Assembly (NCBI GenBank): GCA_030428885.1
Contig: JAUIEJ010000001.1
Span: 186,001 to 250,000 of the forward strand
Direction of reading: 5' to 3'
Length of the DNA: 64,000 nucleotides
DNA from: Gemmatimonadota bacterium
Lineage (GTDB): Bacteria > Gemmatimonadota > Gemmatimonadetes > Longimicrobiales > Gaopeijiaceae
Shown piece by piece: positions 1 through 8,142 of this stretch. Position 1 is the stretch's first letter. The number at the start of each line of letters is the position of its first letter. Below the pieces are notes generated by a model, which saw nothing but the letters and a program-made list of their open reading frames with translations, made no database searches and was not told where the DNA came from. The position numbers and the translations under genes were made by a program.

Positions 1-1342
1 GCTCGTTCGTCGAGGGGTCGGACCAGTGAAGATCCTCGACGGTGAGCAACAGCGGCGCCGTGGTGGATCGGTGGCGCGCCTGGGCCACGATCCCCCGGAG
101 CACCGCCTCCTTCTCCTGAATGGGCTCCAGCCCCGACGGGGCGATGTCGTCGGTGAGGGGGATCCCGAGGAGCTTGGCGAAGGTGGGCAGATTCGCCTCG
201 CCGTCGAGTCCTCCCTCTTCCAGCACCTCGGCCAGGCGCGCGAGCCGGACCGCCGGCGGCGCCTGGGGCTCGATTCCCGCCGATTCGAGATTCCGCACCA
301 CCGGCCAGAAGGCGCTTCCCGAGTGATAGGGTGAACACGACAGGACCTGCTCCACCCAGCCTCGCTCCCGAAGGTCGTCGCGAAGCCACTGCAGGAGCCG
401 GGATTTGCCGATGCCGGCTTCGCCCAGGAGGTGCACGACCTGGAGGGTGCCGGCCTCGGCGGTCCGGGAGGCCTGATCGAGGATCGCCACTTCCATGCCC
501 CGGCCCACGAGGGGCAGGATCCGCCCTCCGCGCAGCGCCCGGTAGCGACTCGCGAGGCGGGACTCTCCCACGACCTCCCAGACCCGCACGGGCTCGGACA
601 GCCCCTTCACCGGGGTGGGGCCCCGGTCGGTCAGTTCGAACAGGTCGCCCACCACCCTGCGCGTGGTATCGCTGATGACCACGGCGCCCGGTGTGGCGAG
701 GCCCTCCAGCCGAGCGGCGAGGTTGGGCGTCGTGCCCACCACCGAACGCTCCCGGTAGTCTTCGCTCTCCACCAGGTCGCCGATCACGACCGGACCGGTG
801 GCGATGCCCACACGAGCCTCCAGGGGCTGGTCGGCGAGCGCCTCGATCCGACCGACCTCGTCGACGAGGTCCAACGCCGTCCGGACGGCGCGCTCGGCGT
901 CGTTCTCCCGGGCCACGGGCCAGCCGAAGTACACCATGGCGCCATCGCCCAGGTACTTGGCGACGTGCCCGCCGTAGCGGGACACACATCGCTCCACGGC
1001 CTCGGTGTAGCGACGGAGGACGGCGCGGAGGTCCTCCGGGTCCAGACGCGTGGACAGATCCGTGAACCCCACCACGTCGGCGAAGAGCACCGTGATCTGG
1101 CGGCGTTCCGGGGCGGAGGCCGGCTCACCCGTGGCGGCGTCGTCTCCGGGGGCCTCCGGGGGAGCCCCGATGTGCCGCTGCACCCGGAGAATCCGTTTTC
1201 GGTCGCCGAGGGAGAGCCCCATCTCCCGCAGGTCTTCGTCGGTGAGTTCCCCGAATACGTCCAGATCGACGCCGTGTTCGGCGAAGGTCTCGATCAGAGC
1301 GTCGAGGTCATGCGCCCGTAGCAGCCGGGAGAGATCGCTCAC
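1..1342 (-). CDS. SAM domain, class III adenylate cyclase and AAA ATPase protein (3' part outside window)
   Basis: The 447 codons present show three modules. Residues 1-58 resemble a SAM helical domain. Residues 80-255 form a class III nucleotidyl cyclase domain with both metal aspartates visible, D89 in FADVVGFT and D133 in KYLGDGAMVYFG. An AAA/STAND ATPase module follows with Walker A LLGEAGIGKS (K313) and Walker B-like LLLTVEDLHWSD near the window edge. Relatives of this layout run to about 1000 residues and usually end in TPRs, so more than half is probably missing. The expected role is cAMP production coupled to ATPase or TPR sensing. The GTG start at 1342 was chosen because the SAM fold begins there; the frame stays open upstream, so the start is uncertain. 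The dipeptidase gene is divergent. Confidence 0.88.
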   Translation of the reverse strand, partial: MSDLSRLLRAHDLDALIETFAEHGVDLDVFGELTDEDLREMGLSLGDRKRILRVQRHIGAPPEAPGDDAATGEPASAPERRQITVLFADVVGFTDLSTRLDPEDLRAVLRRYTEAVERCVSRYGGHVAKYLGDGAMVYFGWPVARENDAERAVRTALDLVDEVGRIEALADQPLEARVGIATGPVVIGDLVESEDYRERSVVGTTPNLAARLEGLATPGAVVISDTTRRVVGDLFELTDRGPTPVKGLSEPVRVWEVVGESRLASRYRALRGGRILPLVGRGMEVAILDQASRTAEAGTLQVVHLLGEAGIGKSRLLQWLRDDLRERGWVEQVLSCSPYHSGSAFWPVVRNLESAGIEPQAPPAVRLARLAEVLEEGGLDGEANLPTFAKLLGIPLTDDIAPSGLEPIQEKEAVLRGIVAQARHRSTTAPLLLTVEDLHWSDPSTNE

Positions 1343-1490
1343 GGCGCGACGGGGAATCGTGCGACCAGGGTGGACTCGAAATCGTGCAAGGATACTCCGG
1401 GGGGGCGGATCACGATGGCTTCGAGATCACCCATTATGAAACGTGGGGCCTGCTTTCGCGAGACAAACCGTCGACGACGTAACGACCGGC

Positions 1491-1520
1491 TTGCCCGCCG
1501 CTTCGGCCGATCCCTACGAT
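1491..1520 (+). promoter_or_regulatory. possible sigma70-type promoter for the C69 dipeptidase
   Basis: TTGCCC at 1491-1496 and TACGAT at 1515-1520 are separated by 18 bases, about 50 bases before the dipeptidase start. Both boxes deviate from consensus and the match could be chance. The rest of the 230-base divergent region shows nothing else I can name. Confidence 0.25.
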
Positions 1521-1572
1521 CGAGCGCGCGCCCGAGTCGTTTCCGTTCCGCCCAGGACGAGGAGTCCACGCC

Positions 1573-3246
1573 ATGTGCACCACGATGATCCTCACCAAGC
1601 AGGCCACCGCCGACGGGTCGATGATGGTCACCCACTCCGACGACGACGAGATGGCCGATCAGCGGGTGGTGCGGGTGCCCGCCATGGATCATCCCGAGGG
1701 CGCGATGCGCCCGGTGTTTCCGCAGGTCGCGATCTACCCGCGCATGGTGACGGACACCCGGGGCCCCGCCTACGACACGGGCGGCGAGCCCACGCGGCCC
1801 ATCGGCTTCATTCCCCAGGTACCCCACACGTACGCGTACTTCGACGGCAACTACGGAATCGTCAACGAGCACAACCTGATGATGGGGGAGTGCACGGACG
1901 GCGCGAAGTACGTCGTGTCGGATCCCGTCACCGAGGAGGACGCGGAGAAGAGCGGGGGGCCCATGCGCATCTTCTACAGCTCCGAGCTGTCGCGGGTGGC
2001 GCTGGAGCGATGCACGACGGCCCGGGAAGCCATCGAACTCATGGGACACCTCATCGAGACGTACGGCTTCTACTCCACGGGAGAGACGCTCCTGGTGGGG
2101 GATCCGGACGAGGCGTGGGTCTTCGAGATGTGCTCCCTGCCCGACGCCCGGTACCACTCGGCCTGGGTCGCCCAACGCGTCCCCGACGGTGAGGTGTTCG
2201 TGGCGGCGAACCAGTTCCGAATCCGCGAAATCGATCCGGACGACCCCGACCAGATGCACTCGAAGTTCCTGTTCCCCGGGGCGGAGAGGGTGGGCTGGTG
2301 GACCCCCGAGGCCGGGCCCCTCGACTGGCTCGAGACGGTGAGCACCGGCGAGTACCGGCACCCCTACTACTCCCTCCGGCGCGTCTGGCGGGTCATGGAC
2401 CGGGTGAACCCCGACCTCGGTCTGTCGCCGTGGGTCGAAGGGGGCTACACGAAGGCCTACCCGTTCTCGATTCCACCGAAGGCTCCCCTCACGCGGGAGC
2501 AGGTGTTCGGCCTCTATCGCGATCACTACGAGGGCACCGAGTTCGACATGACGCGCGGGGTCGCCGCGGGTCCGTTCGGGGATCCCCACCGGTTCTGCGG
2601 GGCCTACGACTCCAACTCCACCGACCTCTCCAAGGGGCCCCAGCCCATGGGTGCATGGGAGCGCCCCATCTCGGTCTTCTATCAGGGCTACACCTTCGTG
2701 AACCAGGTCCGGCCGTCCGCTCCCGACGCGACCCGAGGCGTCATGTGGCTGGGCCCCGACGTCTCGTACACGACCTGCTTCTCGCCCTTCCCCACCGCCT
2801 CGGACTCCCTCCCCTGGTCCTACCAGACGGGCAGTCCCGCCAAGCTGGATCGGGAGGCCGCCTGGTGGGCGTTCGACTTCGTGGGCAACTGGAGCCGGCT
2901 CAACTTCCGGCGCATGACCGAGGTCGACATCCGGCCGCTCCAGTCCCGGCTGGAGGCGCGGGGCGCCCAGCGGCTCGCCGAGTGGGACGAGATCGCGAAG
3001 GACGGGGGGGACGACGCGCACGCCTCGGTGGCCGAGGGGGCCCGGGCCCACGCCGACGAGGTGGTGGCGGCCTGGTGGGACCTGGCCGATCGCCTCGTGG
3101 CCCGGTACTCGAACGGGTACATCAACGTCCCCGGGAAGGCGCCCAGGGACATCGGCTATCCCACGTCGTGGGTGGCGCGCACGGAGTGGGCCGACGGCCC
3201 GACCCGCTATGCGCCTCGGATCGGGTCGCCGCCGTCGGGGGAGTAG
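1573..3246 (+). CDS. C69-family dipeptidase (Ntn hydrolase)
   Basis: This 557-residue protein begins Met-Cys-Thr-Thr, the usual start of C69 (U34) dipeptidases, in which Cys2 becomes the N-terminal nucleophile after Met removal. Family signatures follow: a GNYGIVNEHNLMMGE stretch near residues 93-107 and DEAWVFEMCSLPDARY-like sequence near 178-193. It should hydrolyse dipeptides. There is no signal peptide, so it is probably cytoplasmic, although some homologues are exported. A purine-rich GACGAGGAG precedes the ATG. The last 40 bases overlap the end of the convergent TPR gene. Function is confident at family level; substrate is unknown. Confidence 0.9.
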   Translation: MCTTMILTKQATADGSMMVTHSDDDEMADQRVVRVPAMDHPEGAMRPVFPQVAIYPRMVTDTRGPAYDTGGEPTRPIGFIPQVPHTYAYFDGNYGIVNEHNLMMGECTDGAKYVVSDPVTEEDAEKSGGPMRIFYSSELSRVALERCTTAREAIELMGHLIETYGFYSTGETLLVGDPDEAWVFEMCSLPDARYHSAWVAQRVPDGEVFVAANQFRIREIDPDDPDQMHSKFLFPGAERVGWWTPEAGPLDWLETVSTGEYRHPYYSLRRVWRVMDRVNPDLGLSPWVEGGYTKAYPFSIPPKAPLTREQVFGLYRDHYEGTEFDMTRGVAAGPFGDPHRFCGAYDSNSTDLSKGPQPMGAWERPISVFYQGYTFVNQVRPSAPDATRGVMWLGPDVSYTTCFSPFPTASDSLPWSYQTGSPAKLDREAAWWAFDFVGNWSRLNFRRMTEVDIRPLQSRLEARGAQRLAEWDEIAKDGGDDAHASVAEGARAHADEVVAAWWDLADRLVARYSNGYINVPGKAPRDIGYPTSWVARTEWADGPTRYAPRIGSPPSGE

Positions 3247-4904
3247 GCCCCCACCGCCGCCACCACCTCCCTCCACTCGGGGCGCCCGCGAGCGAAGTCG
3301 TACATGGGAGAGACGCCCACCCAGATCAGGTCGGCGGATCGAAGCGCCACGGCCTCGCGCCAGCGCACGCCGGCCTGATCCCAGTCCCCGAGGGCCGCCT
3401 CGACCCGGGCGATCAGGCCGGGGGGTACGTACGACCGTTGGGCGATGACGAGGAGCTCGTCCATCATCTCCCGCGCATGCACCGAATCGCCGCTCAGCGC
3501 GTGGTTCGCCGCGATGGACGCCAGGGCCTCCACGGGCGCGCCCCCAACGGCTCGGGCGCTCCGGAATGAGCGCCGCGCCGCGTCGTTCCGCCCCTCGGCT
3601 TCGTGCACGTAGCCCTGGAAGAGGTGGGCGATGGGCGGGGGTTCGTCCTCGGCCAGGATGGCCTCGAGAGCTCGACCTGCCCTCTCCATGTCGCGCTCCA
3701 GGTACGCGAGGAACGCGCCGCTCACCCGCACGATGGGCGACAGGGGATCGAGGGCGCTGGCCACGTCGAGGGAGGCCTGGGCCTCGTCCAGGCGACCCTG
3801 GGGTGCCAGGCAGTTGAGGGCGTACCACTGGCGTGTGACCACGTCGCTGGGGCTGGCGTCGGCGGCCTCCCGGAAGGTGCGCTCGCCCTCGGTCCAGTCC
3901 CATCGCCAGATGCACTCGGCGAGCCCGCGCGTGCTGAGGGCGTCGACGAGCCGGGGGTTCAACTCCAACGCCCGGGCCGCCGCGGCCAGCGCCGGGGCCA
4001 TGGTGTCTTCGGGCGGGTGGAGGTTGTACAGGCCACTGGTCGCCAGAGAGGTGGCGAGGGCGGCATGGGCTGCGGCGTAGTCCGGGTCGATGTCCAGGGC
4101 CCGCTCGAGCAAGGCGCGGCTCTCGTGAAGGCCCGCCACCGACCGGGAGTTCCACAGATGGCGTGCCCGCAGGAACAGGTCGTAGGCCTCCGGGTCGACG
4201 TCGGAGCCCGCCGAGAGTCTCGCCTCGTCGTCGGACGTGAGACGGGCCTGGAGGCCGCGAGCCACGGAGGTGGCGATATCGGCCTGCAGGGCGAGGAGGT
4301 CGTCCACGTCGCGATCGTAGGTCTCGGTCCACACCGAGTGGTCCGCGTTGACGTCGATGAGCTGAGCCACCACCCGCACCTGGCCCGACGCGCGCCGCAC
4401 GCTCCCCTCCACGATGGAACCGGCGCCCAGCTCCTGGCCGATGGCCACGGCCGAGGCCGGGGAACCTCGGAACCCCATCACCGACGTCCTGGAGACCACG
4501 TTGAACGCGCCCAGCGTGGAGAGCTTCGCGATGATGTCTTCCGTCACGCCGTCGGCCAGGTATTCGTCGGCGCCGGTCTGGCTCATGTCCCGAAAGGGGA
4601 GTACGGCGATGCGATCGTGGGGAAGGGGGGTGGGCCACGTCTCGGCGGTGGCCGCGTCGGCCGGATCGGGCACGACGTCGAACCGCCACGCCAGGATGAC
4701 CGCGACGGGAAGCCCGGCCAGGAGCACCCAGATGAGCAGGCGATTGACCGATTCGGGCACGCCCAGGGCCGGCAGGGTGTTGTTCGCCCCCTCGATGAGA
4801 AGGAGCATGGTGGCGCCGTACGCGAGGAACACGCGCACGACCTTGCGCCGTCGGAGCTCCTGCCAGAGGGACGCGGGGCTGACCCGCTCATTCTCACGAC
4901 GCAA
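3207..4904 (-). CDS. membrane-anchored FlgO-like/TPR protein
   Basis: The 565-residue protein has two N-terminal membrane segments (about 22-40 and 53-73), then a FlgO/TolB-like domain starting IAVLPFRDMSQ near residue 97, then TPR-like helical repeats to the end. This is the familiar tail architecture of CadC-like or cyclase-linked signalling proteins, but here there is no DNA-binding or cyclase domain at the N terminus. The role is unknown; scaffolding or envelope sensing is an inference. The start is TTG at 4904, chosen because a strong GGGAGGAGG lies four to five bases upstream and no ATG or GTG fits as well. It is convergent with the C69 gene and overlaps it by 40 bases. Confidence 0.85.
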   Translation of the reverse strand: MRRENERVSPASLWQELRRRKVVRVFLAYGATMLLLIEGANNTLPALGVPESVNRLLIWVLLAGLPVAVILAWRFDVVPDPADAATAETWPTPLPHDRIAVLPFRDMSQTGADEYLADGVTEDIIAKLSTLGAFNVVSRTSVMGFRGSPASAVAIGQELGAGSIVEGSVRRASGQVRVVAQLIDVNADHSVWTETYDRDVDDLLALQADIATSVARGLQARLTSDDEARLSAGSDVDPEAYDLFLRARHLWNSRSVAGLHESRALLERALDIDPDYAAAHAALATSLATSGLYNLHPPEDTMAPALAAAARALELNPRLVDALSTRGLAECIWRWDWTEGERTFREAADASPSDVVTRQWYALNCLAPQGRLDEAQASLDVASALDPLSPIVRVSGAFLAYLERDMERAGRALEAILAEDEPPPIAHLFQGYVHEAEGRNDAARRSFRSARAVGGAPVEALASIAANHALSGDSVHAREMMDELLVIAQRSYVPPGLIARVEAALGDWDQAGVRWREAVALRSADLIWVGVSPMYDFARGRPEWREVVAAVGAYSPDGGDPIRGA

Positions 4905-5014
4905 CGGGCCTCCTCCCGGGCCGGATGCTCATCTCGTGCCCCGGTCGGCCCGCGGGGGGGACGCGAGTTCGGGGAACGGTGAAACCGAGGGCCGAAGGTA
5001 GAACGGGAGTCCCG

Positions 5015-5683
5015 TCACGGCACCCTCGCCCCGCCGGGGCGGAGTCGCCGGGCCAGGAACATGGCCACCCCGGGCAGCAGCATGGCGCCCCCGAAGGCGA
5101 GGAGGAACGAGCCCACCTCGGCCGATCGTGATCCGACCCACGCGTAGGCGACCGACACCCCCAGATTCGCCAGCATGGTGACCACGGCGAAGCGCCGCAG
5201 GGGCATGCGGCTGATGCCCGCCAGGAGCACCGACGCCTCGGCGAGGACGGGAACGGGCCGGAGCACGGCGAGGACCCAGACCGCGTTCCGTCGCATGGCT
5301 TCCCGGGCGCGGGCCATGGCGTCCGCGCCCACCAGGCGCTCGCTCGGGCCGTGTCCGAGCCCCGACCCCACTGTGTAGGCCAGGGCGCAGCCCGCGGTCA
5401 TCCCGCACCAGGACACGAGGGCACCGGCGACGAACCCGAAGCGGTACCCGGCCGCCGTACTGAGAATGCTGGACGGCACCGGCAGCAGCACGTCCACGGC
5501 CAGGAGGCCCCCCACCACCGCGGCGATCCACGCCGCGGCTCCGTCGCCCTCGATGATGCCCGTACTCCACGACGTGATGGCCCCATCCCACAGGGCGAAG
5601 GGGATCAGGATCGCGGCGAGGAGCAGGGCGGCGATCCAGAGCCACCCGCGCAGCGGTCGGGCGCGGCCGGCGGGAGAGGTCAT
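5015..5683 (-). CDS. VTT/DedA-family membrane protein
   Basis: This 222-residue protein has about five hydrophobic segments and the hallmark of the VTT (SNARE-associated, DedA/TVP38) family: a PVPSSILSTAAGYRFG-like re-entrant motif near residues 67-82 and an RPVPVLAEASVLLAG stretch near 147-161. Family members act in the inner membrane and are tied to lipid scrambling or flippase activity and to membrane stress resistance. The ATG at 5683 overlaps the stop of the upstream ABM gene as ATGA, so translation is probably coupled. It is the last gene of a three-gene minus-strand operon. Confidence 0.85.
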   Translation of the reverse strand: MTSPAGRARPLRGWLWIAALLLAAILIPFALWDGAITSWSTGIIEGDGAAAWIAAVVGGLLAVDVLLPVPSSILSTAAGYRFGFVAGALVSWCGMTAGCALAYTVGSGLGHGPSERLVGADAMARAREAMRRNAVWVLAVLRPVPVLAEASVLLAGISRMPLRRFAVVTMLANLGVSVAYAWVGSRSAEVGSFLLAFGGAMLLPGVAMFLARRLRPGGARVP

Positions 5684-6069
5684 CGGTCGACGAATCCAGC
5701 GAGCCGTTCCAGGAAGGGCGTATGGGTCTCGGGCCATCCCGGATGGGAGCGGTCTTCGATGAAGCAGTGGAGGTAGTCGATGCGGAACCGGGTGAAGATC
5801 GGCCCGTTGACGTGCCGGGCGAAGGCGTCGGCGTCCCGATAGACCTCGAAGAACACCACCTCGGTCTGGTTGGAGGCGGGAATGGGCGAAGGAGGGGGAT
5901 GGATGGGCCGACGCGCCGAGTCGAGGGGATCGGGGGCGTGGACGTGAACCGTGTACAGGAGCGTGTCGGGCTCGTGGTCCCGGACGTCGTCGGCCAGGGC
6001 CTTCAGGGCGTCGACCAGGTCGGCGGGACATCCGTCGGCCAGGGGCCAACGGGAGATGAGGCTGATCAC
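5680..6069 (-). CDS. antibiotic biosynthesis monooxygenase (ABM)-like domain protein
   Basis: The 129-residue protein contains a ferredoxin-like ABM core: a TLLYTVHV strand, TEVVFFEVYRDADAFARH in the middle, and a C-terminal strand-helix. Small ABM proteins include heme-degrading and quinol monooxygenases as well as binding-only members. No heme ligand or quinol residue can be assigned with confidence, so the substrate is unknown. The GTG start at 6069 overlaps the previous stop as GTGA, and its own stop overlaps the next ATG, which places it in the middle of a tightly coupled operon. Confidence 0.75.
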   Translation of the reverse strand: MISLISRWPLADGCPADLVDALKALADDVRDHEPDTLLYTVHVHAPDPLDSARRPIHPPPSPIPASNQTEVVFFEVYRDADAFARHVNGPIFTRFRIDYLHCFIEDRSHPGWPETHTPFLERLAGFVDR

Positions 6070-6689
6070 GGGGGCACCGATCGAATGAGGAGTCCCGTGG
6101 TGGACACCCGGACCTCGAAGCGGGCCGGTTCGGTGACGTCGACGAAGGTGGCCGAGCCGTACTCCGCGTCCACCAGCAGGCCCAGGAGGGAATACCGCTC
6201 CAGCAGGTCGTAGAGGTCGAGGGGCCGGTCCGGGCCCAGGGAATGGACGGTGCGCGGGGCCGTGCGCTCGTCGTCGATGCCCACGTAGCGACCGGTGAGG
6301 CGCTCGAGTTCGTACTGGGTCCGGAGCCCGATGAGATTGCCCACGCTGCGCCACTTCAGGATCCGGGCGTCCACCAGCACCTGATCGCCCGAGACCGCCA
6401 GGGTGGTGTCTCGACCGTCGGGGAATTCCACGTACGCCTGGAACGCCCGAGGGCCCGTGGGGACGGTGGTGATGGTGGCGGCGAGTTCCTCGGAGGTGAG
6501 GGCCCGGTACCCCTGGGTGGAGAGGCTCAGGGTGCCCGACAGAGCGCCGAGGGAGGCGAAGAGCAGGCCCACGGTGGTGCCGCTCGCGGCGCCGACCCAC
6601 CGCCGGGCCCGGAACGTCCGCACGGCCGCACCCAGGAGGATCAGGGCGAGGACGCCGAACCCGGCCGCCAGGGCGGTGAGGATGCTCAT
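6066..6689 (-). CDS. conserved membrane protein of unknown function
   Basis: This 207-residue protein has two N-terminal membrane segments (about 5-25 and 33-55) followed by a soluble domain of about 150 residues ending in a beta-rich stretch. I do not recognise a named family. It is the first gene of the operon with the ABM and VTT genes, sharing a GTGA stop/start overlap with the former. That coupling suggests a membrane-related function shared with the VTT protein, but this is only inference from context. Confidence 0.7.
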   Translation of the reverse strand: MSILTALAAGFGVLALILLGAAVRTFRARRWVGAASGTTVGLLFASLGALSGTLSLSTQGYRALTSEELAATITTVPTGPRAFQAYVEFPDGRDTTLAVSGDQVLVDARILKWRSVGNLIGLRTQYELERLTGRYVGIDDERTAPRTVHSLGPDRPLDLYDLLERYSLLGLLVDAEYGSATFVDVTEPARFEVRVSTTGLLIRSVPP

Positions 6690-6884
6690 GGGCGGCGGCG
6701 GGTGGAGGGGGGGTGGGCGATCATGGAGAGGCGCTCGGTGGGAGGGGCGCGCGATGCTTCATCGTACCGCCCTGCTCCGCTTCGTGCGACGTCCGGCCCG
6801 GAACGCGGGACTGGCGCAGTCGGCCCCGGGGATCGCTTGTTGGGAGGGACCCGTCCCGTCCCCACCGACCCCGAGGAGGCCGCC

Positions 6885-7406
6885 GTGGATCCCCGCTCGG
6901 CCCTGCTGCTCGCCGCGGTACTCGTCCCGCCCTCGGCCCTGGCCGCCCAGCAACGCACCCCCAGCGAGAGCCAACGTTTTCCCGGCTCGGCCCTGGTGGT
7001 GGTGGACGACAACGAGTTCCTGGTGCGCCTCGAATGCCGGGTCGAGGGCCGTCCCGAGGCCGGGTTCATCACCGAGGCCAACCGCATCACCCGCGAGGAG
7101 ACGGGGCGGTCGAACATGGTGGCCCTGCGTCTGCGACCCTGGCAGGACACCGACGACGTGGTGGTGTCGCTGGAGGGCTGGGTCGCGTGGATGCCCCGGC
7201 CCACGTCGGTGGGGGGCGTGCTGGAGCTCGAGGTCGACATGGCGGCGGCGTCGAGCATGCGGGAGGGCTCGCCGGTGCTTACCACGTACGACATGTGGCA
7301 GAACGGCGACCGCCCCGAGGGGCGCGACGGCGTGTGGTTCGAGGCCAACTGCTCGGAGCGGAACCCCGACGCCCCCGCCTACCGGAAGCTCGGCGGCGGG
7401 GGCTGA
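6885..7406 (+). CDS. secreted protein of unknown function
   Basis: The 173-residue product starts with a short signal peptide (RSALLLAAVLVPPSALAAQQ) and continues as a mostly beta-predicted domain with two cysteines near the C terminus. I do not recognise the family. The start is GTG at 6885, fixed by GAGGAGG five bases upstream; the much longer open frame upstream has no comparable signal. It is divergent from the three-gene membrane operon and convergent with the next membrane protein. Confidence 0.7.
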   Translation: MDPRSALLLAAVLVPPSALAAQQRTPSESQRFPGSALVVVDDNEFLVRLECRVEGRPEAGFITEANRITREETGRSNMVALRLRPWQDTDDVVVSLEGWVAWMPRPTSVGGVLELEVDMAAASSMREGSPVLTTYDMWQNGDRPEGRDGVWFEANCSERNPDAPAYRKLGGGG

Positions 7407-7416
7407 TCGATGGCGG

Positions 7417-7986
7417 TCAGCTCGGCCAGAGCCAGCCGAACACCCCGGCGGTGACCAGGGCGTAGACGACGCCGTCGAGAAAGTCCTTGGTGGCGGCCGA
7501 GGCGGTCCAGCCCCAGAAGATGGCCTTGGGAAACGCTCCCATGGAGTGGCCCACGAGGGCCACGGCGCCGGTCACCTGAAAGACCTTCAGGTAGTCCGTT
7601 CCCGCCGGGAGGGTGGCGCCGGCGATGTAGGCCACCATCACGCCCATGAGGAGCAGGTAGGCGAAGTTCTTCCCGAGGGTTGGGCCCATGTTGAGCATCT
7701 GGGCCCTGGGGAGCACGGTCAGATAGGCCGGTGTCCCGTCCTGAACCCGGGCGACGAACTCGGGATTGGCCTGGGGATTCTTGTCGCCCCCGGGGTGGGG
7801 GAGGAGGTACATGCCGGGTGCCAGGTTCTGTCCGTTCAGGGCGGCCATGGCCGAGGCCTCGTCGGGGAGGGGACTCCAATCCGACGTGTGGTGGGGCAGG
7901 ACCACCCATAGAACGAAGCCGGCGGCGAAGGCGGCGACGGCGGACAGGACGATGGGCAACCAGAGTGAGCCGAGGGCGACGAACAC
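7417..7986 (-). CDS. four-helix membrane protein of unknown function
   Basis: The 189-residue protein has an N-terminal membrane helix (about 8-30), a periplasmic-sized loop of about 70 residues rich in Pro and Asn, then three more hydrophobic segments (about 108-130, 133-155 and 168-187). No catalytic motif is visible and I do not recognise the family. The ATG at 7986 is divergent from the ATPase gene downstream on the other strand. It ends ten bases from the convergent secreted-protein gene. Confidence 0.7.
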   Translation of the reverse strand: MFVALGSLWLPIVLSAVAAFAAGFVLWVVLPHHTSDWSPLPDEASAMAALNGQNLAPGMYLLPHPGGDKNPQANPEFVARVQDGTPAYLTVLPRAQMLNMGPTLGKNFAYLLLMGVMVAYIAGATLPAGTDYLKVFQVTGAVALVGHSMGAFPKAIFWGWTASAATKDFLDGVVYALVTAGVFGWLWPS

Positions 7987-8142
7987 GGAGAGCCTCCGGG
8001 GCGGCGGGGGATCGGACGACTCCGCAATGCCCGCCGTCGGCGGGTGGAAGTCAAGGGTGCTTGCGCCCTCCGGGCCCGTCGGGCAGCATCACGAGCCGCC
8101 GCGCCACCCCCGCCCCCGGGGTTCCCCGGGAAGAGGACAGCC

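Noticed and set aside
1339-4689. 1116-residue open frame on the minus strand across the dipeptidase gene
   Set aside because: It is antisense to the C69 gene, has Arg/Gly/Pro-rich low-complexity sequence and no domain; a product of high GC.
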